From Arabidopsis thaliana (taxonomy: Eukaryota; Streptophyta; Magnoliopsida; Brassicales; Brassicaceae), in the NCBI RefSeq assembly GCF_000001735.4, contig NC_003070.9:17345971-17409970 (forward strand): DNA of 64,000 nucleotides. Reading direction: 5' to 3'. A model generated the notes under the pieces. It saw only the letters and a program-made list of their open reading frames with translations. It did not search any database and was not told the origin of the DNA. The first letter of the stretch is position 1; the number at the start of each line of letters is the position of its first letter. Below are positions 37,300-46,844 of this stretch, piece after piece. Made by a program: the position numbers and the translations under genes.

Positions 37300-38690
37300 T
37301 TGTCTCCTATTAGTATAATGTAATTTAGAAGAAAAAAAGAGAGAGAGAGAGATGATAAGATAATTTAGATATTAGTTAGACCATTTATGTACTAGATTGT
37401 GTCTCGAGTTTTCTTGTCAATGAGCAAACATGGTTTCCTAGTGTCTTAGTCCTTAACCACAATCACTTTTTTTTGTCTCTTAATTTTGAAAGTTATCAGT
37501 GTAACATTCACTTTTACTAATTTTTAAGTGGTTAGTATTCACTTTCTTCATTCACCCAAGATTAAAAATTTCACTCGAAGAAATCCGGATCTAAAGTTTG
37601 AACCAACTGGTTCATCATTCAAGATGTGAAAATTTTACAATTTGAAAGTATACCAAAGGGGAGCCATACATGTATTTCATTAGTTCATCAATTTCTCTAA
37701 TTTTTGTTTTAATCTTCTTTGGTTAATGAATTTGTACATTAATCGTTATTAGCTCATCGTATCTATTTATCCATCCAGAGCGGCAGACCCAAACTAGTTT
37801 GTAATAATTAGGTGTTTGTATACATGTAGATAAATACCATAAGAAACACCTCGACACTGTTACTCCACAAAATCAAGACATGTAGATAAATATTTTGGTG
37901 TTTTGGATGACTGCGCAAATATTTATTTATCAAGCTAGCATATTCTCGGAGAAAATTTATATGGTGTCAGTATAATTGTTTTACGCAAATATATATCTCC
38001 TTTGGACTGTAATAAGGGCCTCAAAATAGATACAATTGTTTTAACTAACCCTCAAGGGACAAATGAAACATATGCGGCTACTTCGTGGCAAATTGTTTTT
38101 TGTCTATAAATCCATTGCCAGTTAGTGATAACTAGCCATGGATTATTTTCATGGATAACTAGTCACAACATAGTTATATATTTCTCATTTTTTAATTTAT
38201 GGCCAAATCATGAAAAAAACGTGGCTAAATTATGGCACAAAGAAATCAGACCAATATTTTTTTCATGGTTTTGTTAGTACTGTAGTGCAAGTGATACATA
38301 TTATATGGATTGGTTTCATAGAATATGTTACATGTACGTAAATCATATATAGTTTTACAATTTATAAAACCCTAAATATCTTTCTACAAATGGTATGTAG
38401 TTTAGAGGTCGTTGGTTCCTGTTACGCTTGAGACGAACCTAATATTACATGTTGTGATTGTTGGCCTGAAGGGATTACAGTTTTCAGCCCAGAACCTCTT
38501 GGTATTAAAAACAAAATTGGTCTGTAGTTTGTTTGAGGAGGTATAAAAAGTCGAATCAGTCAAAGATACTAGAGGATGTACTAGAACAAGTAAACGTCTT
38601 GATTTCTTTCGATTTGTAATTATTGAATGTGATGCGGCTTTACAAGTACTGGACCACATTATGATTTCGTCCAATGTGTTGCGAAAAATC
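37300..38690. other. intergenic region
   Basis: This holds the 3' flank of the IMA gene (GAGAGA run near 37337), then AT-rich spacer. I see no other gene or clear element. The frame at 38402 on the minus strand has no support. Confidence 0.5.
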
Positions 38691-38726
38691 TCTTCATTAT
38701 ATGTGTGCCAAGCACACTTGTTTCTA

Positions 38727-38760
38727 AGCGCATCACAGTCTTTACTGAGGTTGACCTGAG
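38727..38760 (+). promoter_or_regulatory. conserved IMA promoter block upstream of the broken IMA copy
   Basis: CATCACAGTCTTTACTGAGG followed by TTGACCTGAG is shared with the gene at 42027 (41834-41863) and, on the minus strand, with the copy at 45898 (about 46050-46085). Confidence 0.5.
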
Positions 38761-38926
38761 GCTGAAATGGTAATAGATTGATCAGTTCATACTATTGTTA
38801 ACTTTTTTTTTCACATATAATGATCCCAGTGGCGATCTCTCCTCCGCTCAGCAAACGCAAATAAATCTTCTAGCTTCCGTTTTGCTTAGTTTAAGCATTT
38901 TGTTTTGGTTCATTAACCACAAGAAA

Positions 38927-39115
38927 ATGTTTTTTTCTGTTGAGTTTTTCGTCATATAAGACCTTGATAGTGATTCTTGCCTTGGGGGCAACATGGCTAA
39001 TAATGATCAAGAATCGGAATATGGTCAAGCTGCACATGTCAAAAACGTTGACCAAGATGACGAAGATATCTATGACCTAGTTTTGCGTTGGGTCACACAC
39101 GGACACGGGTTGTGA
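38927..39115 (+). pseudogene. broken IRON MAN copy
   Basis: The frame MFFSVEFFVI is followed by a stop at codon 11, then resumes with 'CLGGNMANNDQESEYGQAAH' and 'VDQDDEDIYD'. Past IYD the frame reads LVLRW where relatives have YAPAA, so the functional C-terminus is lost. It is closest in layout to the genes at 42027 and 46674. An internal ATG (GGNMANNDQ) could give a 40-residue product, but it would lack the ligase-binding tail. Confidence 0.8.
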
Positions 39116-39388
39116 CCTGGCTGGCTTCTAGAATATTTTCATTTGTTCGTTTTCTAGTTCTAGTTTAAATTCCCGAACTATTTATTTAGTTTAAGTTCCA
39201 TTGCTAAAAAATTTATTAATAAGTACAATATTTAAAATAGTGTATTCCGATAACATGGAATCATATATACGATATTGTGTAATTTAGCACTTGACAAAAC
39301 CTATAATTTATGAACAGGCTAGGTCACAAGGTACATGTACAACTAATTGTTAATAAATAACGAGAGATATCAATTCCCAAAATCACAT

Positions 39389-39847
39389 TATTTAGAAGCG
39401 ACCAATGTTGCCACTAGAATCTTATATAAAGCTCCAAAAGTCTTTCTTAATTTTATTTTTGTTGAGCTTGGGGAAGAATATTAGTGATAAAGGAAAATGC
39501 TTTACATGTGTTACTAGAAAGGAATATAAATGGACCAATGAGCTCACTTAACGTCTGATGTGTCATATTAAAATCCTACGTGTGAGGAAAAATGCAATAA
39601 CTATTGTGCCAAACACACAGCAACATGAGCAATTCGAAAACTCCACAAGGCAGTCTTGACCACAGAGTGTGTTCCCCACTTGTTCTATCTTTGGCTTCCA
39701 CCTATAAAAGCCTCATTAGTCTCTCTTATTATATTCACCAAACTCACATCAACATTTGAAGCTCATCATACTTCTTGTGGCTTTCTCTTTACACCTCTTC
39801 ATTGCTTTCATATCTCTACTTTCATTCATATCCAACAAAAAATATCA
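39389..39847 (+). promoter_or_regulatory. promoter of the IMA gene at 39848
   Basis: The duplicate of 36711-37146. It has AAATCCTACGTGT at 39571-39583, TGTGCCAAACACAC near 39607 and TATAAAA at 39703-39709. Divergence lies mostly between these blocks, so the blocks are probably constrained. Confidence 0.65.
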
Positions 39848-40000
39848 ATGATGTCTTTTGTCGCAAACTTGGCCATCAAGAGATTTGACCATGCTTCCAC
39901 CGTGTATGTTGAAGATGTGGTAGATAGTTCTCGAGTGGCATATAGTGAGAATGGTGGTGATGACGATGACAGTGGCTATGATTATGCTCCTGCTGCGTGA
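39848..40000 (+). CDS. IMA1: IRON MAN microprotein (At1g47400-like, IMA1/FEP3)
   Basis: Fifty residues, MMSFVANLAIKRF through ENGGDDDDSGYDYAPAA, with 41 of 50 positions like the gene at 37147 and an identical last 17. It is an IRON MAN peptide with the acidic run and YDYAPAA tail that bind BRUTUS-type ligases. The start is the first of two adjacent ATGs, as in its partner. Longer in-frame reading upstream is leader and is not conserved as protein. The symbol is from gene order and from my memory of the peptide. Confidence 0.93.
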   Translation: MMSFVANLAIKRFDHASTVYVEDVVDSSRVAYSENGGDDDDSGYDYAPAA

Positions 40001-40826
40001 TTGTTTCCTATTAGTATATGATTGTAATTTAGGAGGAAACAAAAAGACAGAGATGATAAGGTAATTTAGATATCTAGCTAGGCCATGTATGTACTAAATA
40101 GTTTGGTGAGTCTTCTTATAGATGAACAAACATGGTTTCCATAGATGTTTACTTGTGGATTGATATTGTCTCTTAATTTTGAAAGTTAATTTAACTTTAT
40201 AATATTGCTAGTTTCCAAAATTTTTACTTTTTTGATATTATATTTCTTTTAATAGATTTTTGTGTTTCTGGTTTTTACTATTCATTTACGCAACATGAAA
40301 CTTTCCAATCGAAAAAGTCGAATTTAAAGTGTGAACAAATTGGTTTAGACTAAAGCGAAGTCACACATGTATGAACAAAATTCAGAATATGAATAAGACT
40401 AAAGGGAGGCGACCCATGTATTTAGATACCAGAAAGCATATGGGTTTGCTTGGTACACCAATTTGTCGTTCGCTCTATCCACACTGGCACGACTAGTACT
40501 ACATTATTGAATTGGTTGGATTTGTTTGTTGTGGTAAATTGAACTCGCATCCTCCTCGCATAGGCGCTTTTCGGATGGTTAACATGATAAGCCATGTCGT
40601 AATACATATAGAAAATTTATTCACATGCATATCCCGGAAGGCAAACAAAATGGTGTCAGTGTTACGAGTCACACCAAATTGACTGACCGTTCATATTGAT
40701 TGGTAAAAAGTTGAGATAAATGTAATGAGTCTCATAAATAAATGCTTTAACGCTGCGTCATCTGTAAATGGATGCATATCAATTTCGGAAGATAAATAGT
40801 TAGTATGCTATCTTATATGCATTATT

Positions 40827-41036
40827 GTCGTCTATGATGAATATAGTCAATTTTATCGGTCTGCAATAGGCAAATAAAACATGCAATTACTTTGGTCACG
40901 GACAAATTATTTTTATGGCTATTGAGACCATCTTTAAGTAATAAATAAAAAATACGATTATCCACGAACAAAGTAATCATCTGTTTTATTTGCCTATTGT
41001 AGACCGATAAAAGTGACTATATATATCATAGACGAC
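40827..41036. repeat. 68-base inverted repeat with 74-base loop
   Basis: The arms at 40827-40894 and 40969-41036 pair along nearly their whole length (blocks GTCGTCTATGAT, TTTTATCGGTCTGCAATAGG and CAAATAAAACA against their reverse complements), with a few mismatches. A transcript through it would fold into a long hairpin. It may be a MITE remnant or a small-RNA source. Confidence 0.85.
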
Positions 41037-41771
41037 ATTGGCTATTACGTAACAAATAAAACGCAGTCCATCTTTAAGATTCGAGTTACCGTATCTCTTG
41101 ATAGAGCGCATAAATTAAAATTACTTTTGTAAGAACTCTAAGGTTTTGAATTAGGGTTTTGAATTACGGATTTTTTTTGTCTTCAATCCTAAAATACATT
41201 TGAAGCGCATATATCGTTTTAATTATATAAACAACACCATAAAATTTTCGTTAATCCTAGACACCACAATTGGTTTACTAGGTGCCGTTTAAATTTTAGA
41301 CAGGATATCAGTTCGTCAAAGGATCAAAGTTAAGTGCTCTAAATGAAAAAAAGAAAAGAAATCAATTAATTGAAAAACAATATGACGAAATTGATGAAGT
41401 TTTCCATAAAATTATTTTTTCATCATTTTTTCTCTTTTTGGGGCAACATCTATTGTTACCTATTATTCTTTATAACGATCTTTTTTCGCAGACATATATA
41501 CTAGAAGTCTCACTTTACCTCCAATAATCACTACTCATTCGGTTATTCCAATATGAAATTAAACAGGGACTGGCTATTTTATTGACACGTTGTAGCCAAA
41601 GCGATATGTATACCCTAAATGTTTTATTTTGTCTTTTGATGCTTTACATGTAAAGCTTTATTCCATAAGATGTCTAGAAAAAATAAAGATTTTGATGTTC
41701 TGTTATTAATGAATGCTATATGTTGCTTTACATGAACTGGACCACATCATGATTTCCAATGTGTCGTTAGC

Positions 41772-41863
41772 AAATCCTACGTGTTGAGAAAAATCAATTT
41801 GTTATGTGTACCAAACACACTTGTTTCTAAGCACATCACACTCTTTAGTGAGGTTGACCTGAG
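41772..41863 (+). promoter_or_regulatory. conserved IMA promoter blocks of the gene at 42027
   Basis: AAATCCTACGTGT at 41772-41784, identical to the block before both 50-residue IMA genes, is followed by ACCAAACACACTTG and CATCACACTCTTTAGTGAGG. Conservation of the ACGTG block across diverged family members suggests common control. Confidence 0.6.
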
Positions 41864-42026
41864 GGTACACTGAAGGCAGACTGAGTTCACATTTTTGTTA
41901 ACTTTCTTTTGGTGCATATATATATAAAGATTCCAATGATCTCTCATTGTCTCAACAAACGAAAATCTTTGTTTTCTATTTGCATAATTTAGCATTTTTT
42001 TTGGGTTCATTGACCAGAGAAAAAGA

Positions 42027-42218
42027 ATGTTTTCTTTATCGGAGTTTGTTTTCCGCATATATGACCATATTAGTGAATCTTGCGTTGGGGGCGATACAAC
42101 TAGTTATGATAAAGAAATTAAGTACCGTCAAGCTGCATATGCCGAAATAGGTGACCAAAATGAGGACGATATCTATGATTATGCTCCAGCAGCAGGAGTG
42201 CATCCATCATATGAATAG
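42027..42218 (+). CDS. IRON MAN microprotein with C-terminal extension
   Basis: Sixty-three residues, MFSLSEFVFRIYD..., with 'GDQNEDDIYDYAPAA' and then seven extra residues, GVHPSYE. All other intact members here stop right after YAPAA. The acidic run is weaker (NEDD for DDDD). Since the C-terminus is the known ligase-binding end, the extension may weaken or alter binding. The start is the first ATG after a leader shared with the other members. It belongs to the longer-N-terminus branch, with 43208 and 46674, and is probably one of the later-named A. thaliana IMA genes between At1g47400 and At1g47410. Confidence 0.88.
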   Translation: MFSLSEFVFRIYDHISESCVGGDTTSYDKEIKYRQAAYAEIGDQNEDDIYDYAPAAGVHPSYE

Positions 42219-43207
42219 ATAATTTGTTTGGATAATATACAATTATACATACACCGTACGTGATTTTGTATTTTCTTATAATAATTTGTGGCTCAGGCTG
42301 CTATAACATCATTGTAGATCCTTAAATAAGTGATTCTCTCAATCTATTTTCAATTTTCTTGCGTTGTTTTCTAGTAAAATGAAATGGAAATATGCCAAAA
42401 CATAAATGTGAACGTAAGACCTTTATCATGTTCATAATATAATGGCACCACTCTATTTTCACCATATATATAAACGGCCTTAGTGATTAGCAAAAAAGAA
42501 AAGGAAATAGCCTTAGTGTTTGCTGGAAAAAAACAGTCCACGTATATAAAATCATGCACTACATAAATCTTGTTTTTTGTTAAATTGGTCCGATATTTTT
42601 GTAATAGTCGGAAAGAACATTCGATTCCTATAAATAAGACAAAACGTCAACGAAATAATCAAGATTCCTGAACATTAATGAATAACAAGAGTTTACACTA
42701 TACTCGTGGCAAATAAAAACGCATATATGTGTTAAAACAGCAAGATTTGTTGGTAGTCTAATATATTTACAAAATACAGACAAATTAACTTTATGCACCA
42801 TTATGTCGCCACTACAAATAATATTCCCATGAGATAAAAAAAGCTACACTTTTCTCTTGCTTTTCTTTTTTAAAAATAATATTTCATAAACAAATTTCCC
42901 CGAATAAGAAATGTAAAACTAATATATTTTATAGTGGACGTGTCATATAGCAAATCCTAGGTGTCAAAAAGTTCATTGTGGTTCGTAATTTAAATTGTGC
43001 CATTCAACATTTACTATCAACAGGTCACACTCCTTGCTGAGGTCAGTAGAGGACGGGAGTGAGTCTAAACTTTTCATCAACTTTTGTTCCCACATATAAA
43101 TAGCCAATCGATCTCTCGTTCTCTTAACAAACTTTTGTGTCTCGTATTTTCTCTTACATCACTTAATTTATAATTTCCTTTTCCCATTTTTTTTCAAAAA
43201 AGGAACT
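42219..43207. other. intergenic region and promoter of the gene at 43208
   Basis: AT-rich spacer up to about 42900, then the promoter. AAATCCTAGGTGT at 42952-42964 is a changed form of the ACGTG block, TGGACGTGTCAT at about 42936 supplies an intact ACGTG nearby, and GTCACACTCCTTGCTGAGGT lies at about 43024. Confidence 0.55.
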
Positions 43208-43378
43208 ATGATTTCTGTTTCTGAATTTGTTCTCTGCATAGATGACAATGTTAGTGGTACGTGCATGAGAGGTAAGGTCGTTATCAGTGATCAAGCATTT
43301 GTGTATGCTCAATCTGTTTATGTAGAAGACGGTGACAACGATGATGACGATATCTATGATTATGCTCCAGCAGCATGA
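43208..43378 (+). CDS. IRON MAN microprotein
   Basis: Fifty-six residues, MISVSEFVLCIDDNVS... to 'DGDNDDDDIYDYAPAA', ending exactly at YAPAA. It has the strongest acidic run of the longer-N-terminus branch. The SVSEFVL start motif is shared with 42027 and 46674. It is a single exon with no signal peptide, so a cytosolic or phloem-mobile role like other IMA peptides is expected from the family. It is intact and has its own promoter blocks. Confidence 0.9.
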   Translation: MISVSEFVLCIDDNVSGTCMRGKVVISDQAFVYAQSVYVEDGDNDDDDIYDYAPAA

Positions 43379-44134
43379 ATGGATCATATGAAACATGATT
43401 TTGTACCTTTATATATTAATGATTTTTTGCCCTAGGGTTTCTTTATGTTAGTTGATTTAATACCTTCAGTCTTTCACTATAAATCCTTTAATATTTGCTT
43501 CTATACACAGCTCTTTGTTTCACGTTATAGAAGCGATCGAACGAAAAATTTCAAAGCAATAACGTTTTATTATGCGCATTGAGATCATTACTAATTTTTT
43601 TTTATAAAAACAGTGATGTGCTAACATTCTTATGAAAAATAAAATTTATGATGTCTTACCATTCGTTGGGTTCGTTATTCCTAAAAATCATACATAAATT
43701 TTGCTAAGAAAACAAATGTCGAGCATATAATCCATGTACATTTTGTCTTCCAAAAAAAATGTTGGTTATTTAATTTTTTCACTGCCAAAGTTAAAACTTT
43801 ACAGAAGATAGTTTGATCTTTATGACTAGTTTACCAAAATAAGTGAGAACTTGATATATAGTTTTCAATGAAGGAAAACGTACAAAATATGATTTCAATT
43901 GGTGTAATAAAATTACTCATGTGAAAACTGAATGTAAGTGAACATGTTGTGAGATGAGCGTAAGTCCAGTACTTGTGCTGATCGAGGATCTTTTAATGTG
44001 AGGAGCGAGTCCTTAAAACTTATGTGATTTCCCGAGTGATGATGTGAGTTGTTCTTGATTTGGATCTATATATTCCTTGCCTTCCAATTCTCGCAATTTA
44101 TCGGTTGTAATAAAGCTCGAGGATATAGACAGTT
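43379..44134. other. intergenic region
   Basis: 3' flank of the IMA gene and AT-rich spacer up to the LINE target duplication at 44135. No gene is seen. Confidence 0.5.
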
Positions 44135-44150
44135 AATAACTTGAATTTTG

Positions 44151-44852
44151 GAGAGGACGAAACGATGAGTTCAGGCCAAAATTTTCCACGAGAGACACAT
44201 GGAACCAGCTTCGCACAACTTCAGCTACGGTTACGTGGCACACGGGAATTTGGTTCGCTCATGCCACACCGAAGTATTCTTTCTGCACATGGCTAGCGGT
44301 GCAAAACAGACTCACTACCGGCGATAGGATGCTCAAATGGAACATGGGACTGTCATCAACTTGTGTTCTCTGTAACAACACTATGGAAACACGGAACCAT
44401 CTTCTTTTCTCCTGCTGCTACTCTGCAGAAATTTGGAGCAATCTAGCAAACAATATCTATCAGGCGAAGTTCTCAACAAGTTGGTCCTCTTTAGTAACCT
44501 CTCTCAGTACTTCTTGGCGGGACAGTAAAAGAGTTTTCTAGCACGTTATATCTTCCAAGCAGCCATTCACACCATATGGCATGAGAGAAATGGTAGAAGA
44601 CATGGGGAACGTCCAAATACAGCAGCTCAATTAATCCGATGGCTTGACAAGCAAATAAGAAATCAAATATCAACCATCACCGCAAGTGGAGACTATCGAT
44701 ATGAGAAGGCTCTCCAATTATGGTTTCAATCAAGATCTTAAGCTTTCAAATCTCTTTATAACTTTTCTTTCTACTCTCTAAGTATAAGTTGCACTTGATG
44801 TACAAATGTTTGTTTACTTTTTGAATCTAATTTAACATTAAATTCAAAAAAA
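44151..44852 (+). mobile_element. 5'-truncated LINE end (zf-RVT region)
   Basis: It encodes the C-terminal zinc-knuckle-like zf-RVT part of a LINE reverse transcriptase: 'WLAVQNRLTTGDRMLKWN', 'CVLCNNTMETRNHLLFSCCY', then after a frameshift 'RYIFQAAIHTIWHERN' and 'LWFQS'. It ends in TTCAAAAAAAAA. A 16-base target duplication flanks it at 44135-44150 and 44853-44868, AATAACTTGAATTTTG on both sides. It is inserted between IMA genes. Confidence 0.9.
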
Positions 44853-44868
44853 AATAACTTGAATTTTG

Positions 44869-45727
44869 TAGAAGTTTTGATCCATCAGAAGATTACGTAA
44901 AAACATTTAGGATCATTGAAACAAACATGGTAGGTGAAAAACTAAACTACTTAACTTTGGGTTGGTCGTTTAAAAACTGAAAAACTAAAAATTATAATCA
45001 AAGCAGTGATTATTTATTCGTTATACATATAGATATATACAAAGTGGCAGATCAAATTGTTTTAATGAAATTAAAACATGAAAACGAAGTGTATCATGAA
45101 GATAAATAAAAATCTCTACTTCTATCCATACTAAATTTTAAAGAACACTTATTGTTCTACGCCATTGACGGCTTAGTTTTCTCAGCCCACCGGTGAAAAG
45201 GCTTATATTCACTTGGCTATAAATGAATCGGTAATCGCTGTTTAGCAGCATGTATATTCTTCTTTAAGGTATCATTTAAGTGATTTCTCAAAATCAATTT
45301 ATCGCTTCATTGATTTCAAAAGCGTCACTAATTTTGCTAACATCTATAGACCAATTGTTATTTGCTTCCATATTTTTTATATTTTTTTTTGTCACGGCCA
45401 GGACCAATGTTATAGGATCTACATTCTCGTAACTCTTAAACGTTTTTACTTTTTACATTCAAATCCAAAAAAAAAACATTCATTGTTAGACGAAGACTAG
45501 TTAACAAATATCACAATTATGAACTCGTTAATGGTTTCTTGAGCTCTTGCATATTTGTATCGAAAGTTATAAGAATGATAAAAGAGAGGTTGATGAGAAA
45601 ACCAAGTGTCCAACTATTTCCAGTGAGAATAATCTCAACAAGTACATAAAAGGCCCTAAGCAACAAATTCGTATATAAGAACCGAGTTTTCTACTCTTTG
45701 GTCAAAAACTGAAAGTAACAAATCCAC
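44869..45727. other. intergenic region
   Basis: AT-rich spacer between the LINE end and the broken minus-strand IMA copy. No gene or clear element is seen. Confidence 0.5.
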
Positions 45728-45898
45728 TCATGCCGCTGGAGCATAATCTTAGATAATGTCGTCATCATCGTCGCCGTTTTCCACATATGCAACCTGAGGG
45801 TATTCAAATTCTCCATTATTGTAAGTAACATCTCCTCGGATGAATGTTTCACCAACTTGGTCCCATTTGCACAGAACAAACTTGTAAATAGAAAACAT
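45728..45898 (-). pseudogene. IRON MAN copy stopped just before its functional tail
   Basis: From the ATG at 45896-45898 the frame reads MFSIYKFVLCKWDQVGETF... to 'ENGDDDDDII', then a TAA at 45749-45751 where relatives have the first Tyr of YDYAPAA. The frame then continues DYAPAA and its own TGA at 45728. A single base (TAT to TAA) therefore removes the whole ligase-binding tail and leaves a 49-residue acidic peptide. The rest of the frame is undamaged, so the loss looks recent. It lies head-to-head with the intact gene at 46674, with promoter blocks on the minus strand at about 46050-46110. Confidence 0.85.
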
Positions 45899-46673
45899 AT
45901 TTTTTTTGGTTAATGAAGAAAACAAAATACTAAATAAAGCAAATAGGAAACAGAAAGAGGTTTATGAGGTTGGTGAAGGAATATGAGATATCGCTGGGAT
46001 ATTTATATATGCAACAAAACTCACAAAGGTTAGAAATTTTTTGGACTCATTGTGTCTCTGGTCAACCTCAGTAAAGTGTGTGATATGCTTAGAAACAAGT
46101 GTGCTTGGCACAAAATACTTCTTTTATACCAACACATGTAAAGCTAGCAGCACTTATTCAATTAATTACACTATAAAAAATAACATTAGTTTATGGAAGA
46201 AACCAATTGGATCAAGATTGAACTCGAATATGGAAGTTTCATCCCTCACTAAAGCTTCCCCTACTACTAGACCACAAATACTTCGGCGACAAACGACATT
46301 ATGTTGCCACAACAAATAATATTCTCATGAGATAAAAAGCTTTAACTTTTATAACTTTCCTTCTTTTAAAGTAGCCAAACAACAAGTGTAAACCAATATG
46401 TGTGGGCGGACGTGTCAGAATAAATCCCATGTGTCAAAGAGTGTAGTGGGATTCGTAATTTTTATTGTGCTATTCCACAATTTATACCAGCATGTCACAC
46501 TCCTTATTGAGGTCAGTAGAAGACGGAAACGAGTCCAAACATACATCCACTTTTGTTTCACCTATAAAGAGTCCAATGATCTCTTGTTTTCTCATCAAAC
46601 TCAAATCAATCTTTTTTGTTTTGCATTTTCTCTTCGACGCTTGATAAGCATTTCGTTTCCAAAAAAAAAAAAA
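45899..46673. promoter_or_regulatory. divergent promoter region of two IMA copies
   Basis: The left half serves the minus-strand copy (GGTCAACCTCAGTAAAGTGT at about 46060 and CACACTTG reversed near 46100). The right half serves 46674, with GGACGTGTCAGAATAAATCC near 46408-46427, AAATCCCATGTGT at 46422-46434 and GTCACACTCCTTATTGAGGT near 46494. TATAAAG lies near 46563. There is about 200 bases of unrelated spacer in the middle. Confidence 0.55.
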
Positions 46674-46844
46674 ATGGTTTCTGTCTCCGAACTTGTTCTC
46701 TACGTACATGAGAATGTCTACGAAACATGCATTGGAGTCAACATCGCTAACAATGATCAAGTATTTGAGTATGCTCAAACTGCATTTGTCGAAAACGGTG
46801 ACAACGATGATGACGTTATCTATGATTACGCTCCAGCAGCATGA
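46674..46844 (+). CDS. IRON MAN microprotein
   Basis: Fifty-six residues, MVSVSELVLYVHENVYETC... to 'ENGDNDDDVIYDYAPAA', ending at YAPAA. The ATG at 46674 follows an A-run and aligns with the starts of 42027 and 43208. The frame stays open upstream to 46398, but that part is promoter and leader shared at the DNA level with 43208, so it is not read as protein. It is an intact member of the branch with SVSE near the N-terminus. Confidence 0.9.
   Translation: MVSVSELVLYVHENVYETCIGVNIANNDQVFEYAQTAFVENGDNDDDVIYDYAPAA

Larger units (their letters stand above)
40001..42026. other. intergenic region between IMA genes
   Basis: Mostly AT-rich spacer. It contains the inverted repeat at 40827-41036 and, on the minus strand at about 40430-40610, a possible tRNA-derived SINE fragment (TGGCTTATCATGTTAACC as an A-box-like block, GATGCGAGTTCAATTT as a B-box-like block). 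The last 250 bases are promoter of the gene at 42027. Confidence 0.5.

Noticed and set aside
40430-40610. Functional tRNA gene.
   Set aside because: Only A-box-like and B-box-like blocks are present, and the arms do not pair into a cloverleaf.
46398-46673. In-frame upstream extension of the IRON MAN gene at 46674.
   Set aside because: The stretch corresponds to promoter and leader DNA in the related gene at 43208, and family members start at the aligned ATG.
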